The translations under genes and the position numbers were made by a program. Below are positions 34,507 to 43,403 of a stretch of DNA of 64,000 nt, piece after piece. The DNA is from Parasegetibacter sp. NRK P23. Lineage in GTDB: Bacteria; Bacteroidota; Bacteroidia; Chitinophagales; Chitinophagaceae. The stretch spans positions 1,429,889-1,493,888 of the forward strand of contig NZ_JAMDLG010000001.1 of assembly GCF_023721715.1 (NCBI RefSeq), in the 5' to 3' direction. The notes beneath the pieces are model-generated. The model worked only from the letters and a program-made list of their open reading frames with translations, had not been told where the DNA came from and ran no database searches. Each line of letters opens with the position of its first letter. The first letter of the stretch is position 1.

Positions 34507-36309
34507 TTAGAGGTGCATGGCCATCTGGATGACCCGCCAGTTGAATATGGTGTCGTTTGTATTACCTGGCGTTCCAGGGGAAAGTATTCTTTCTTTCTTC
34601 AGATGTGCAATGGCTTCAGCGGTTCTTTCCTTCATGAACACTGTATTCATCCACTCGTTATGGGGCGTTTCGAAGCCGGTTTTGATCCTGTTCCAGCATA
34701 CATTCGCGGGAAGTTTTTTATCCATGGCCTTTCTTAACAGCCATTTACCGTATCCATGCCTGATTTTAAGGTTGGAAGTTATCTTGTATAACCAATCAAC
34801 GAGTGGCCGGTTCAGAAAGGGCAGCCTTACTTCTACGCCATGTGCCATTGCGTTTCTGTCGGCGTAATACAATAGTTCTTCAAGACCGAAACTTCTTGCA
34901 TCATAATCCATTGCTTGCCGTAAGGAAGTAATGACGGGCTTTCTGATGAGTGATGGTTGAAAAAAGGAACGGACAAATTCAGGATGTAAATAGCGGTTGT
35001 GGGTAACGAGGCGTTGCGTTTTTTTGCGCAGGAACCAGGTCGCCGTATGCGGGAACATCGCCGTAAGTTGGTCCTTAAATCCCCAGGAGTAACCCATTTC
35101 ACTGCATTCTGTCCTAAATTGTTTTTTGCCTTGCTTCCATAACTCCTGCAGGTACCATGTCCGGTACCTGTTGTAGCCACCCAACATTTCATCCGCGCCC
35201 TGCCCGTCGAGCAGCACCTTAATGCCATGTTGCTGTGCGGCTTCAAATACTTTGTACTGCGCGTAGCAACTGGAGTGGGCAACGGGTTCCTGCAACTGCT
35301 GAAGATAGTTGTATATATCTTCCGCTCCATCTTTTCCGGGATATACCAGACAGGTATTTAGCCCGAACCGTTCCGACACCTCAAGTATCGCTTTTGATTC
35401 ATCTTTCGCGAAGCCGGGAAAAACGGCTGAAAATACTTTTCTGTCCGTTGTTGCTTTGAGGTCATTTTGTACGGCGCATATTGAACTGCTGTCGGTTCCT
35501 CCGCTCAGGCTGTTGCCTGAAGGAACGTCGCTGATTAGCGCCTGCTTAACGGATTGGCTCAGTAAAGCGGCGAATGTTTCAACCGCTTCATCGTCGGTCA
35601 ATTGAAGCTGCTCATCTGCCTGAGGAGGTGTCCAGTATACGCCTGAAGTTTCGGTGAAGTCGTTGAGCTTTATGCTGATCCATGTTGCAGGCGGAACCTG
35701 TACCAGGTTTCTGTAAAATGTTCTGTTTGATTGTCCTGATGATTTTGGCAACCCGGTACCCAGGAAGTAGCTCCACATTTCCATGTCGGGTTCAAGCGGC
35801 TTCGCGGCGGCAATGGCTGCAGGCTCACTGCCAAAATATAAGGCCCGTTCTTCGCGCAGGAGGTACAGCGGCTTTTCGCCGAATCTGTCTCTGGCAAGCC
35901 AAAGCACCTGTTCCACGTGATCCAATAGTACGAAAGCGAACATGCCGTTGAGTTGGTCGAGAAAATCTCTGCCGTAATGATCCAGTGCGGCGGGGATGAC
36001 TTCCGTATCAGTTTCAGAGTGGAAAGTGTACCCTTTTTTCAGGAGAGTCTGTTTTAGCTCCCTGTAATTATAAATTTCTCCGTTGAAGACGATAGAATAC
36101 CTGCCCATATAATGGAAAGGTTGCGCTCCGGCACCGGAGATGTCGATGATACTAAGTCTTTGATGTGCGAAACCGACTTTTCCTGTAGGGTCTATCCAGG
36201 TGCCGCTATCGTCGGGGCCCCGGTGTCGCAGTGCGTTTCCCATGGCCTGAAGCGTCTGAAGGGAGATTTGTCCGGCTTCTTTGTGAATGATGCCTGCTAT
36301 GCCACACAT
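34507..36309 (-). CDS. asnB: Asparagine synthase (glutamine-hydrolysing), AsnB type
   Basis: A 600 aa two-domain enzyme. The N-terminal class II glutaminase begins at Cys2 (MCGIAGIIHKE) with RHRGPDDSG, RLSIIDISGAGAQP and FNGEIYNYREL. The synthetase domain has the PP-loop SLSGGTDSSSI, where most relatives have SGGLDSS, then LLDGQGADEMLGGYNRYR and VEVRLPFLNRPLVDWLYKI. It makes asparagine from aspartate, ATP and glutamine. Some AsnB-like proteins instead amidate exopolysaccharide or peptide precursors. It begins 11 bp after a DUF2911 gene, at the end of a long minus-strand array. The Leu-to-Thr change in the loop is unusual but need not prevent ATP binding. Confidence 0.9.
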   Translation of the reverse strand: MCGIAGIIHKEAGQISLQTLQAMGNALRHRGPDDSGTWIDPTGKVGFAHQRLSIIDISGAGAQPFHYMGRYSIVFNGEIYNYRELKQTLLKKGYTFHSETDTEVIPAALDHYGRDFLDQLNGMFAFVLLDHVEQVLWLARDRFGEKPLYLLREERALYFGSEPAAIAAAKPLEPDMEMWSYFLGTGLPKSSGQSNRTFYRNLVQVPPATWISIKLNDFTETSGVYWTPPQADEQLQLTDDEAVETFAALLSQSVKQALISDVPSGNSLSGGTDSSSICAVQNDLKATTDRKVFSAVFPGFAKDESKAILEVSERFGLNTCLVYPGKDGAEDIYNYLQQLQEPVAHSSCYAQYKVFEAAQQHGIKVLLDGQGADEMLGGYNRYRTWYLQELWKQGKKQFRTECSEMGYSWGFKDQLTAMFPHTATWFLRKKTQRLVTHNRYLHPEFVRSFFQPSLIRKPVITSLRQAMDYDARSFGLEELLYYADRNAMAHGVEVRLPFLNRPLVDWLYKITSNLKIRHGYGKWLLRKAMDKKLPANVCWNRIKTGFETPHNEWMNTVFMKERTAEAIAHLKKERILSPGTPGNTNDTIFNWRVIQMAMHL

Positions 36310-36320
36310 AGGTTGCTATG

Positions 36321-36974
36321 TTAGAAGCTGAAGGGCAACTTCGCCTTTACATGATCCCATTCAATATGCAGCATCGCCTTCCCGTTTTCTTCCGTGAAGA
36401 ACATGGTGAGCGCTTCCACTGGTTCTTCCACGGCTTCTACGGGAATCGTGGTGCGCAGCACATCGTTGGCTGGATCGAATTGAAGTCCCCAGGTGTAGCT
36501 GGCGCTATTGAAAACTATAGTCCATTCTTTTTCTTCCGGGATACAATAGAGGATATAAGTTCCTTTGGCGATCTTTTTGCCGTTTACGGAAGCCGGGGCA
36601 AACAACTGGATTTCGGTGGCTTCGTTGGCGCCCATTCTCCAGGGTTGCCCGTATTTCTGTAATCCGCCGAATATGGCTCTGTTGTGGCGTTGGGGTCTGC
36701 TGTAGATGACCCTTACTTTGGGATCGCCGGAGGCCTGCCGCTGGCTCTTGAGTTTGGGAAATTCGGTGGGGAAATAAATCATGTCCATCGGCGACTGGTC
36801 GAATATGCCCGAAACCGGTTTGGGGTTCACGATAATCTGAGATGCGGAACCGCCGTTTGTTTTCCTGGCCGCGCTGGAATCGGTGGCGGGTGTTGGTGTG
36901 CTGCTGTTGCAGGCCGCAAGGAACAATATGGCGGTGTAAAGTAAGCTGTAGGATGCCTTCATGGTAATATTCAT
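36321..36974 (-). CDS. DUF2911 lipoprotein
   Basis: A 217 aa protein starting at ATG 36974 (MNITMKASYSLLYTAILFLA, then ACNSS lipobox). An alternative ATG at 36962 gives MKASYSLLY and also works. The DUF2911 domain shows MDMIYFPTEFPKLK, VIYSRPQRHNRAIFGGL, WRMGANEATEIQLF and GTYILYCIPEEKEWTIVFN. The function of DUF2911 is not established. It is separated by 11 bp from both its upstream paralogue and downstream asnB, so all three are one transcript. Confidence 0.85.
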   Translation of the reverse strand: MNITMKASYSLLYTAILFLAACNSSTPTPATDSSAARKTNGGSASQIIVNPKPVSGIFDQSPMDMIYFPTEFPKLKSQRQASGDPKVRVIYSRPQRHNRAIFGGLQKYGQPWRMGANEATEIQLFAPASVNGKKIAKGTYILYCIPEEKEWTIVFNSASYTWGLQFDPANDVLRTTIPVEAVEEPVEALTMFFTEENGKAMLHIEWDHVKAKLPFSF

Positions 36975-36985
36975 GGGGTTTGGAA

Positions 36986-37552
36986 TCAGTAACCAATGGG
37001 AACGGTCACCCGGGTGTCGTCCCATGAAATGTACATGGCGGCGGTGGTCCTGTTCATTTTATCGAAAAAGATGGTGAATGTTTCAGAGGGGTCGTTGAGC
37101 TTCTCGGGCTTCACATCGGTGCGCAGCACATCTTTGGAAGGATCGTATTTGAATGCGCCCCAGGTGTCGAGGTCTTTGTTCAGGATCAGCGTCCATTTGT
37201 CGGCCAGCGGAATGGCATACAGGGTGTACCTGCCTTTTTTCACGGGCTTTCCGTTAAAGCTCACATCTTTGTAGAATTCCACTTCGGTAGCTTCGTTCGC
37301 GCCCAGCCGCCATACTTTATTGAATTCTACCAGTTCACCGAATACCTTGCGTCCATTGCGCTGCGGGCGGCTGTAGATGACGCGCGCCACCAATGGTTCA
37401 GTCGCCTTTCCCTGTATTTTTAATACCGGATAGTTGAAAGGGTAATAACTCATGTCCATCGTGGATTTGTCAACTGACGGACCTTTGCCATTTTGAGCTG
37501 ATGCCGTTACTGTAAGAAAACCGGCCAACGCAACAATAAGAAGGCGCTTCAT
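36986..37552 (-). CDS. DUF2911 secreted protein
   Basis: A 188 aa exported protein, signal MKRLLIVALAGFLTVTASAQ. The domain shows MDMSYYPFNYPVLK, VIYSRPQRNGRKVFGEL, WRLGANEATEVEFYKD and GRYTLYAIPLADKWTLILN, clearly paralogous to the protein at 36321. It lacks the lipobox of that protein, so one copy is periplasmic and the other membrane-anchored. The pair probably arose by tandem duplication. Role unknown. Confidence 0.87.
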   Translation of the reverse strand: MKRLLIVALAGFLTVTASAQNGKGPSVDKSTMDMSYYPFNYPVLKIQGKATEPLVARVIYSRPQRNGRKVFGELVEFNKVWRLGANEATEVEFYKDVSFNGKPVKKGRYTLYAIPLADKWTLILNKDLDTWGAFKYDPSKDVLRTDVKPEKLNDPSETFTIFFDKMNRTTAAMYISWDDTRVTVPIGY

Positions 37553-37580
37553 GAAATGTGGTTTGCAACAAAGATAAGCG

Positions 37581-38180
37581 TTAAAAGCGCTTATTCATCA
37601 GTTCAAACCGCTGCTGCACATATTGTTGAAGTTGGGGAAAGAATTCCTGGTAACAGGCGGACAGCGCTTCATAATGGCGCATCAGTACTTCAAATGCGGG
37701 GCGCGCATCTTCGAGGTGGGCGGCCCGGCGCACCAGTCCTTCAAAACTGTTGCGGATGCCTTCTTCAAAGCGGTAGTTGTACAACCAGTTCTGGGCTTTC
37801 ATATAGGGAAACATGCGCTGGAAATGTTGGGGGAAATAAGGGGATGCCGGTTCCAGCAGTTGGTAGGTATCGCCTGAAAATCGGTGAAGGTGTTGTTCCG
37901 TATGGAACACGGCCGCGTCGTTCGCGAGGAAATGATCGTATACGATATCGATGAACGCGGGCGCGTAGAGCCGGTAATCTTTCCTGAAAAACGTGGCAGC
38001 GGCCCTGGTGGCGGGATGCGCATCGGTGAACGCGTCTATTTCACGGTGCAACTCAATGCCCTGGCGTATTGGGTCCGGGTAATCGAATTTCTTTTTTCCT
38101 TTTACAAAATCGCTGATCATGTTCCCGGCGAGGATACCGGGATCGTTGAAAGAAAGGTAAGCATGTGCGAGGAAGTTCAT
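37581..38180 (-). CDS. Acyl-carrier-protein phosphodiesterase (AcpH/DUF479 family)
   Basis: A 199 aa protein beginning MNFLAHAYLSFNDPGILAGN, MISDFVKGKKKFDYPDPIRQ and GIELHREIDAFTDAHPATR, with FIDIVYDHFLAND. This is the HD-like DUF479 family whose E. coli member AcpH removes 4'-phosphopantetheine from holo-ACP. The D/H residues of HREIDAFTD and YDHFLA are the likely metal ligands. It lies 50 bp after psd and 28 bp before the DUF2911 pair. Lipid-synthesis neighbours (cdsA, psd) fit a link to ACP turnover. Confidence 0.87.
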   Translation of the reverse strand: MNFLAHAYLSFNDPGILAGNMISDFVKGKKKFDYPDPIRQGIELHREIDAFTDAHPATRAAATFFRKDYRLYAPAFIDIVYDHFLANDAAVFHTEQHLHRFSGDTYQLLEPASPYFPQHFQRMFPYMKAQNWLYNYRFEEGIRNSFEGLVRRAAHLEDARPAFEVLMRHYEALSACYQEFFPQLQQYVQQRFELMNKRF

Positions 38181-38230
38181 GCACAGAAGATAGCGAAATC
38201 CGTGCTACTTTCCTAAGCGCGAAGCGTTTT

Positions 38231-38887
38231 CTACCATTCACCCAATACCGTAACCCCGCCTTTCACGTGCTGGTTCAGGCCCACGGAAACTTTGGTTCCC
38301 AGCGGGAGCAACAGGTCAACCCGGCTGCCGAATTTGATGAAGCCCAGTTCCTGCCCCTGCTCTGCGGGATCTCCGGCTTTACAGTAGTTCACGATGCGGC
38401 GGGCAACGGCTCCGGCAATTTGTTTCACCAGCACTTCTTTGCCGTTCTTATCAATTACAATGGAGTGGCGCTCGTTGTCGGTGGAGGATTTCGGGTCCCA
38501 GGCCACCAGGTATTTGCCTTTGTGGTACTGGCTGTACACTACTTTTCCCGTAACCGGGTGACGGTTCACGTGTACGTTGGCGGGACTCATAAAAATAGAG
38601 ACCTGCAAACGCTTCGCTTTAAAATATTCTTCATCAAAAACCTCTTCTATCACCACTACTTTTCCATCGGCCGGACAAATAATCTGATCGTTGTGAATGG
38701 TGAGCGGACGGTTTGGAATGCGGAAAAATGAGACGATGAAAAGCCAGAAACCTATGCTCAGCACCAGGATCAGCCAGGTGATCCAGGAGAATGATTCGGG
38801 AATAGAATAAAAAAGGACCAGGTTAAGGAGTCCTAATACGAGGGCCGCAATGGCAATGGAAGCGTACCCTTCTTTGTGTATGGTCAT
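38231..38887 (-). CDS. psd: Phosphatidylserine decarboxylase proenzyme (short type)
   Basis: A 218 aa enzyme that converts phosphatidylserine to phosphatidylethanolamine. Two N-terminal membrane segments (residues about 9-30 and 34-55) anchor it. The decarboxylase domain has NQIICPADG-like ICPADGKVVVIEE, FMSPANVHVNRHPVTGKV and the self-cleavage site KFGSRVDLLLP (G187-S188), where Ser becomes the pyruvoyl cofactor. The size and GS rather than LGST motif identify the archaeal/Bacteroidota type Psd. It follows cdsA by 48 bp. The PS synthase gene is not in this window. Confidence 0.95.
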   Translation of the reverse strand: MTIHKEGYASIAIAALVLGLLNLVLFYSIPESFSWITWLILVLSIGFWLFIVSFFRIPNRPLTIHNDQIICPADGKVVVIEEVFDEEYFKAKRLQVSIFMSPANVHVNRHPVTGKVVYSQYHKGKYLVAWDPKSSTDNERHSIVIDKNGKEVLVKQIAGAVARRIVNYCKAGDPAEQGQELGFIKFGSRVDLLLPLGTKVSVGLNQHVKGGVTVLGEW

Positions 38888-38935
38888 ATACGGAAATTGT
38901 GGGGCGAAGTTAGCGCAAATATTATGGAAGCGGAA

Positions 38936-39808
38936 TTATTGGAACAGGAAGAAATACAGCCATACCACGGGCGTGGCGATCAATAGGGAGTCGAACCGGT
39001 CGAGGAAACCGCCGTGGCCGGGAAGTATGTTACCGCTGTCTTTGATGCCCGCCATGCGTTTCAGCTTGCTTTCGAGCAGATCGCCCAGGGTGCCGAATAC
39101 AGCCGCAATGGCCGCGATAATGCCACATTCCATGTAGTTGAGGCCGATGAAATAAGCGACGGTCGTAATCACCACAATGGCCAGCACGGCCCCGCCAATA
39201 GTGCCCTCCCAGGTTTTTTTGGGAGAAATGGGCGAGAAAGGCGTTTTCCCGATCAGTGATCCTACTATATAAGCCATCGTGTCGTTGATCCAGATGGAAA
39301 ACACCAGGATGCATACCACCCATTTGCCGTAGTCCAGCGTTTCAAAACCGGGGAACTGTACCGTGAACTGATCGCGCAGCAACACCAGCATGGACCAACT
39401 CATGGAAATATAAACCAGTCCCAGCAACGAAATCCCGTAGCATTTCAATGAAGTTTGCTTTGCAAAAAGCAGTTCACCCAGCGGCAGCATCAATACCAGT
39501 AACAACAGCAGCCACCAACCCAGTGAATGCAGGCTGAATGTGCCGATGGCGAGTGTTTCCCCCGCGGAAAAAAGCATCAGCGCGAAGCCGATCAGGGGCA
39601 CGATGTACCGGTGAAAAGAAGAAATTTGTTTGTAAGCGGGATGAATCCTCTCCATTAGCTTGTGGTATTCGAACCAGCAGCCGAAATGCACCACCGAGAA
39701 CAGCAGGAAAAAACTCCAGTAATTCAGGAGCAGTCCGGCCAGCATGATCACCGCGAAGATGATGGCCGATAAAGTACGCGTTTTAAATGTCTGAAGGTTG
39801 AGCGCCAT
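38936..39808 (-). CDS. cdsA: Phosphatidate cytidylyltransferase
   Basis: A 290 aa integral membrane enzyme with about eight membrane segments that makes CDP-diacylglycerol from phosphatidate and CTP. The C-terminal CDP signature is visible as SKLKRMAGIKDSGNILPGHG, then GFLDRFDSLLIATPVVWLYF. SLIGKTPFSPISPKKTWEG is the other conserved loop. It supplies the precursor for phosphatidylserine and thus for the downstream Psd. Spacing to the CPBP gene upstream is 14 bp. Confidence 0.96.
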   Translation of the reverse strand: MALNLQTFKTRTLSAIIFAVIMLAGLLLNYWSFFLLFSVVHFGCWFEYHKLMERIHPAYKQISSFHRYIVPLIGFALMLFSAGETLAIGTFSLHSLGWWLLLLLVLMLPLGELLFAKQTSLKCYGISLLGLVYISMSWSMLVLLRDQFTVQFPGFETLDYGKWVVCILVFSIWINDTMAYIVGSLIGKTPFSPISPKKTWEGTIGGAVLAIVVITTVAYFIGLNYMECGIIAAIAAVFGTLGDLLESKLKRMAGIKDSGNILPGHGGFLDRFDSLLIATPVVWLYFFLFQ

Positions 39809-39822
39809 GTGGAATGCTTTGG

Positions 39823-40749
39823 TTATTCAGCGGGCGTTTGCTGTTCTCTGAAAACGGATGCGGGTATCCATCTCCGTTTTTCTTTCTGAAGATAGGCGAA
39901 AAGCAATACTACCGCCGCCAGTCCGGTAATACCCGCCCATACCGGGAAGGATATTTCCTGCTTTTCAGGGTCAAATCCTTTGATCTTATTGTGTTGCGCG
40001 AGGTACAATACCACGATCTGCATGCCGTTAAAAAGGAAATGGAACAGGATGCTGCACCAGATATTCCGCGTAACCATGAACAGTGTGCCCAGCACAATGC
40101 CCATGCACAGGATGGGAATTAATTTATAGAAAGTGGCGTGCATGAGGGCGAAGAAGATACTGGAACCCAGCACCGCTCCTACCGGGCTTTTCCACCACCG
40201 GAACAAACATTGCTGAAGGGTACCCCTGAAAAAGAATTCTTCCGCAAGCGCGGGCAGTGCGGCGGTGAGCAGGAGGTTCACCACCAGGTCGCCGATACCG
40301 TTCATTTTCAGGATGATGGCCATGGAGTTGTTGTAGCGTTCTTCAATGGCCTCAATTTCTTTCTGCGCCATCCCCCAGGTGAACTGGCTGTTCCATTCGC
40401 CGATCAGTCCTACCATGGGAAGGGAGGCCACCAGGATCAGCACCGTGAACAACAGAAGCGCGGGATGGGTATTCTTACGGAATCCCGCATACTGAAAAGG
40501 ACGTGCGTCGGAGAGGTAGTTGAAAAGAAAAGCCGGTACAATAAAAGTACATACCGCGCTGGCGAACTGGATGATCTTGAACTTCTGCACCAGTGCCGGC
40601 GTGGCGGTTTCGGGCTTCAGTTCCGTGATCTGGCTGATATCCCCGCCAAACAGCATCAGTCCGGCCATGAATATCAGGTAAAGCCCCAGGAAAATGCCCA
40701 TGAACGCCGAGAACTGGAACATGGGGGTATAAAATCGGAGGTATCGCAT
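39823..40749 (-). CDS. CPBP-family intramembrane metalloprotease
   Basis: A 308 aa multi-pass membrane protein (about eight segments) of the CAAX-protease/bacteriocin-processing (Abi) family. Motif 1 is AEEFFFRG (E170, E171, R175), motif 2 FALMHATFYKL (H204) and motif 3 SILFHFLFNGMQ. These residues form the metal site of the Rce1-like fold. It is the first gene of the array that continues with cdsA and psd. Substrate unknown; regulated proteolysis of membrane proteins is the usual suggestion. A bacteriocin-related role is possible but the lanB locus is 5 kb away and separately transcribed. Confidence 0.92.
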   Translation of the reverse strand: MRYLRFYTPMFQFSAFMGIFLGLYLIFMAGLMLFGGDISQITELKPETATPALVQKFKIIQFASAVCTFIVPAFLFNYLSDARPFQYAGFRKNTHPALLLFTVLILVASLPMVGLIGEWNSQFTWGMAQKEIEAIEERYNNSMAIILKMNGIGDLVVNLLLTAALPALAEEFFFRGTLQQCLFRWWKSPVGAVLGSSIFFALMHATFYKLIPILCMGIVLGTLFMVTRNIWCSILFHFLFNGMQIVVLYLAQHNKIKGFDPEKQEISFPVWAGITGLAAVVLLFAYLQKEKRRWIPASVFREQQTPAE

Positions 40750-40758
40750 GAATCTGTG

Positions 40759-40787
40759 TTTGCTGCCACGGGGATGCCGTATCTTTG
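40759..40787 (+). promoter_or_regulatory. Strong Bacteroidota promoter driving dusB
   Basis: TTTG (40759-40762), 17 bp spacer and TATCTTTG (40780-40787) match the -33/-7 consensus very well. It lies in the divergent gap between the CPBP gene and dusB (ATG 40870), leaving a leader of about 75 nt. Confidence 0.7.
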
Positions 40788-40869
40788 CACGCAGTTCCCG
40801 GGTCGGTACCGGTGCAATATACGCTAACCCGGTTATTTGTACCCGCTTTAAGCTGTGTAATGAGTTGTT

Positions 40870-41907
40870 ATGGTGAATATTGGACCACTTTCCCTGCCTG
40901 ATTTTCCTTTGCTGCTGGCGCCCATGGAAGATGTGAGCGATCCGCCTTTCCGTGCGGTATGCAAAGACAATGGCGCAGATTTGATGTATTCGGAATTTAT
41001 TTCTTCAGAAGGACTGATCCGCGACGCCATCAAAAGCCGTAAAAAACTGGATATTTTCGACTACGAACGCCCCGTGGGCATCCAGATATTCGGGGGCGAC
41101 GAAGAAGCAATGGCCCTGAGCGCCAAAATCGTGGAAACCGTTCAGCCCGATCTGCTGGATATTAATTTCGGCTGCCCCGTGAAAAAAGTGGTGACCAAAG
41201 GCGCCGGCGCCGGCGTACTGAAAGACATCGACCTGATGGTAAGGCTCACCACCGCCGTCATCAAATCCACCTCCCTGCCCGTTACGGTGAAAACAAGACT
41301 GGGTTGGGACCACGATTCCATTAATATTCTCGAAGTGGCCGAAAGACTCCAGGATATTGGTGTACAGGCCCTCACCGTACATGGCCGTACCCGCTGCCAG
41401 TTGTACAAAGGGCATTCCGACTGGAGCTGGATCGCCAAAATAAAGGACAATCCACGGATTACGATGCCCATCTTCGGCAACGGCGACATCGACAGTCCCG
41501 AAAAAGCCCTTCATTATAAAAATACTTACGGCCTCGATGGCATGATGATCGGCAGGGCCGCCATCGGCTACCCCTGGATATTCCGGGAGATCAAACACTA
41601 TTTTGCTACCGGTGAACTGCTGCCCTCCCCCACTTTAAAAGAAAGGGTGGAACTCTGCCGCAAGCACCTGCACAAATCGGTGGAATGGAAGGGGCCGCAC
41701 ACCGGAATCTTCGAAATGCGCCGCCACTACGCGAACTACCTGAAAGGACTTCCCAATATCAAGGAGTTCAGGGCCAGGTTGGTGGTGCTGAATACTGCGG
41801 AAGAGATAGATGCCGTGCTGGACGAGATCATCGTAGCCTACGATGGATTCGTTTTCGAACGCACCCCCATCGAAATCATCAACTACCACGAAAAATGTCC
41901 GGTTTAG
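40870..41907 (+). CDS. dusB: tRNA-dihydrouridine synthase
   Basis: A 345 aa FMN enzyme that reduces specific uridines in the D-loop of tRNA. Motifs: LLLAPMEDVSDPPFR (FMN site), YSEFISSEGLIR, INFGCPVKKVVTKGAGA with catalytic C102, TVKTRLGWD, LTVHGRTRCQLYKG, GNGDIDSPEKA and DGMMIGRAAIGYPWIF. The order and GRAAIG signature place it in the DusB/Nif3R3 group. A clear promoter precedes it. The downstream oxidoreductase gene starts 33 bp later and may be co-transcribed. Confidence 0.96.
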   Translation: MVNIGPLSLPDFPLLLAPMEDVSDPPFRAVCKDNGADLMYSEFISSEGLIRDAIKSRKKLDIFDYERPVGIQIFGGDEEAMALSAKIVETVQPDLLDINFGCPVKKVVTKGAGAGVLKDIDLMVRLTTAVIKSTSLPVTVKTRLGWDHDSINILEVAERLQDIGVQALTVHGRTRCQLYKGHSDWSWIAKIKDNPRITMPIFGNGDIDSPEKALHYKNTYGLDGMMIGRAAIGYPWIFREIKHYFATGELLPSPTLKERVELCRKHLHKSVEWKGPHTGIFEMRRHYANYLKGLPNIKEFRARLVVLNTAEEIDAVLDEIIVAYDGFVFERTPIEIINYHEKCPV

Positions 41908-41940
41908 TTCATTTTCTATCAATCGTATAAGCTACAGCGC

Positions 41941-42969
41941 ATGGAATTCGGCATCAGCACTTTCGGTGAAACACCAGGAGATCAGGGAACAGGTTCGGCC
42001 CGTAACGCACATCTTCGGATGCAGGAACTCCTGGCCGAGGCAAAGCTGGCCGATGAGCTGGGGCTGGATGTATTCGCCCTCGGCGAGCACCACCGCCCGG
42101 ATTATATGATTTCCGCACCTGAAGTGGCGCTGGCGGGCGTGGCCACCGTTACGAAAAATATACGGTTGTCCAGTGCCGTTACCGTGCTGAGTTCCGCTGA
42201 TCCCGTTCGTACTTACCAGAATTTCGCTACCCTCGATCTGTTGTCGGGCGGAAGGGCCGAGATCATGGCCGGAAGAGGTTCTTTCATAGAATCGTTTCCT
42301 TTGTTCGGGTATTCGCTGGAAGATTACGATGAACTTTTTACGGAGAAACTGGAACTGCTGCTGGCCATCAACAACAACGAAACCGTAAACTGGAGCGGGA
42401 AACACCGCAGCGGCCTGCGGCAGCAGGGCATTTACCCGAGGCCCCTGCAACCCAAACTGCCCATATGGATCGCCGTGGGTGGAACGCCCGCTTCGGTAGT
42501 AAGGGCCGGTACGCTCAATATTCCCATCACCATCGCGATGTTGGGTGGTATGCCGCAACAATTTCTGCCATTGGTAAACCTATACCGTAAGTCGGCGGAG
42601 AAAGCCGGTCACGATGTGGCTGCGCTTCCGCTTTGTCTGAACGCGCACATGCACCTGGCCGATTCTTCCGAACAGGCGGCCAATGAATTCTGGCCCACTT
42701 ACCAGCAACTGATGAACAGGATCGGAAGGGAAAGAGGCTGGCAGCCCATGAGCCGCCAGCAATTCGAATACCTGCGGTCACCGGATGGACCGTTACTGGT
42801 GGGCAGCCCGGAAGAGATCGCCTCTAAACTGATTGTGCAGTATAAAATGTTCAACAATACGCGGTTCCTCGCGCAAACCATTTCCGGCGCGGTGCCGCAC
42901 GAAAAACAACTGCGCTCGATAGAACTGTTCGCCAAAGAAGTGGCGCCTGCAGTAAAGGCGGCGCAATAA
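41941..42969 (+). CDS. LLM-class (luciferase-like) flavin oxidoreductase
   Basis: A 342 aa TIM-barrel flavoprotein beginning MEFGISTFGETPGDQGTGS, with ELGLDVFALGEHHRPDYMIS, LSSAVTVLSSADPVRTYQNF, LLSGGRAEIMAGRGSF and GSPEEIASKL. These are the bacterial-luciferase-family signatures (HxxPD and AGRG). Members use reduced FMN or F420; here FMN is more likely, since F420 synthesis is not expected in this phylum. Substrate unknown. It ends 1 bp before the stop of the convergent gene at 42971. Confidence 0.93.
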   Translation: MEFGISTFGETPGDQGTGSARNAHLRMQELLAEAKLADELGLDVFALGEHHRPDYMISAPEVALAGVATVTKNIRLSSAVTVLSSADPVRTYQNFATLDLLSGGRAEIMAGRGSFIESFPLFGYSLEDYDELFTEKLELLLAINNNETVNWSGKHRSGLRQQGIYPRPLQPKLPIWIAVGGTPASVVRAGTLNIPITIAMLGGMPQQFLPLVNLYRKSAEKAGHDVAALPLCLNAHMHLADSSEQAANEFWPTYQQLMNRIGRERGWQPMSRQQFEYLRSPDGPLLVGSPEEIASKLIVQYKMFNNTRFLAQTISGAVPHEKQLRSIELFAKEVAPAVKAAQ

Positions 42970-42970
42970 A

Positions 42971-43330
42971 TCAGCCCTTTCGTTTTTCCTTCATCTCTTC
43001 TTTCATTTCCTGCTGGAAAGCAAGGTACTTTTTGTATTGGTCCGCGTTCAATACCGCTTTCATCTCCTTGTCCTTTTCTTTGCCCAGCTCTTTTAGTTTG
43101 CGGTATTTGGCCAGTTTGCCCGCATCGGAATCGCGGAGTGCGGCAAGCCCCTCAAAATATTTTTTGTTGATGGCCTCCACTTTAGGCGTTTGCTCCTCCG
43201 TAAGGTTCAGCGAGGTGCGGTATTCCTGCATTTTTGCTTTCAATTCTTCTTTTTGCTGTTCATTCATTTTGCCCTGAGAAAAGGCTGCTGCGGAAATTAG
43301 AATAAACAGTGCCGTGAGGATTTTTTTCAT
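42971..43330 (-). CDS. Small exported helical protein (Spy/CpxP-like)
   Basis: A 119 aa protein, start ATG 43330 (MKKILTALFILISAAAFSQ), with an 18-codon upstream extension ignored. The mature part is almost entirely charged helix: NEQQKEELKAKMQEYRTSLN, LTEEQTPKVEAINKKYFEGL and ADQYKKYLAFQQEMKEEMKE. The L-T-x-E-Q and Q-Y-x-K-Y motifs are those of Spy/CpxP/ZraP-type periplasmic proteins, which act as stress chaperones or metal sensors. No His-rich metal site is present. It may be co-transcribed after the esterase gene upstream (74 bp gap). Confidence 0.8.
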   Translation of the reverse strand: MKKILTALFILISAAAFSQGKMNEQQKEELKAKMQEYRTSLNLTEEQTPKVEAINKKYFEGLAALRDSDAGKLAKYRKLKELGKEKDKEMKAVLNADQYKKYLAFQQEMKEEMKEKRKG

Positions 43331-43403
43331 GGTTTTTGTTTTTGAAAACGTCCTGGTCTGCCGACGTAAACGTGTTGTTATCAATAAGAGATTGTTTGCG
43401 GTA

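Noticed and set aside
39823-40749. CPBP protease as the leader peptidase or immunity protein of the lanB locus
   Set aside because: It is 5 kb away, on another transcript with cdsA and psd, and CPBP proteins are common housekeeping membrane proteins.
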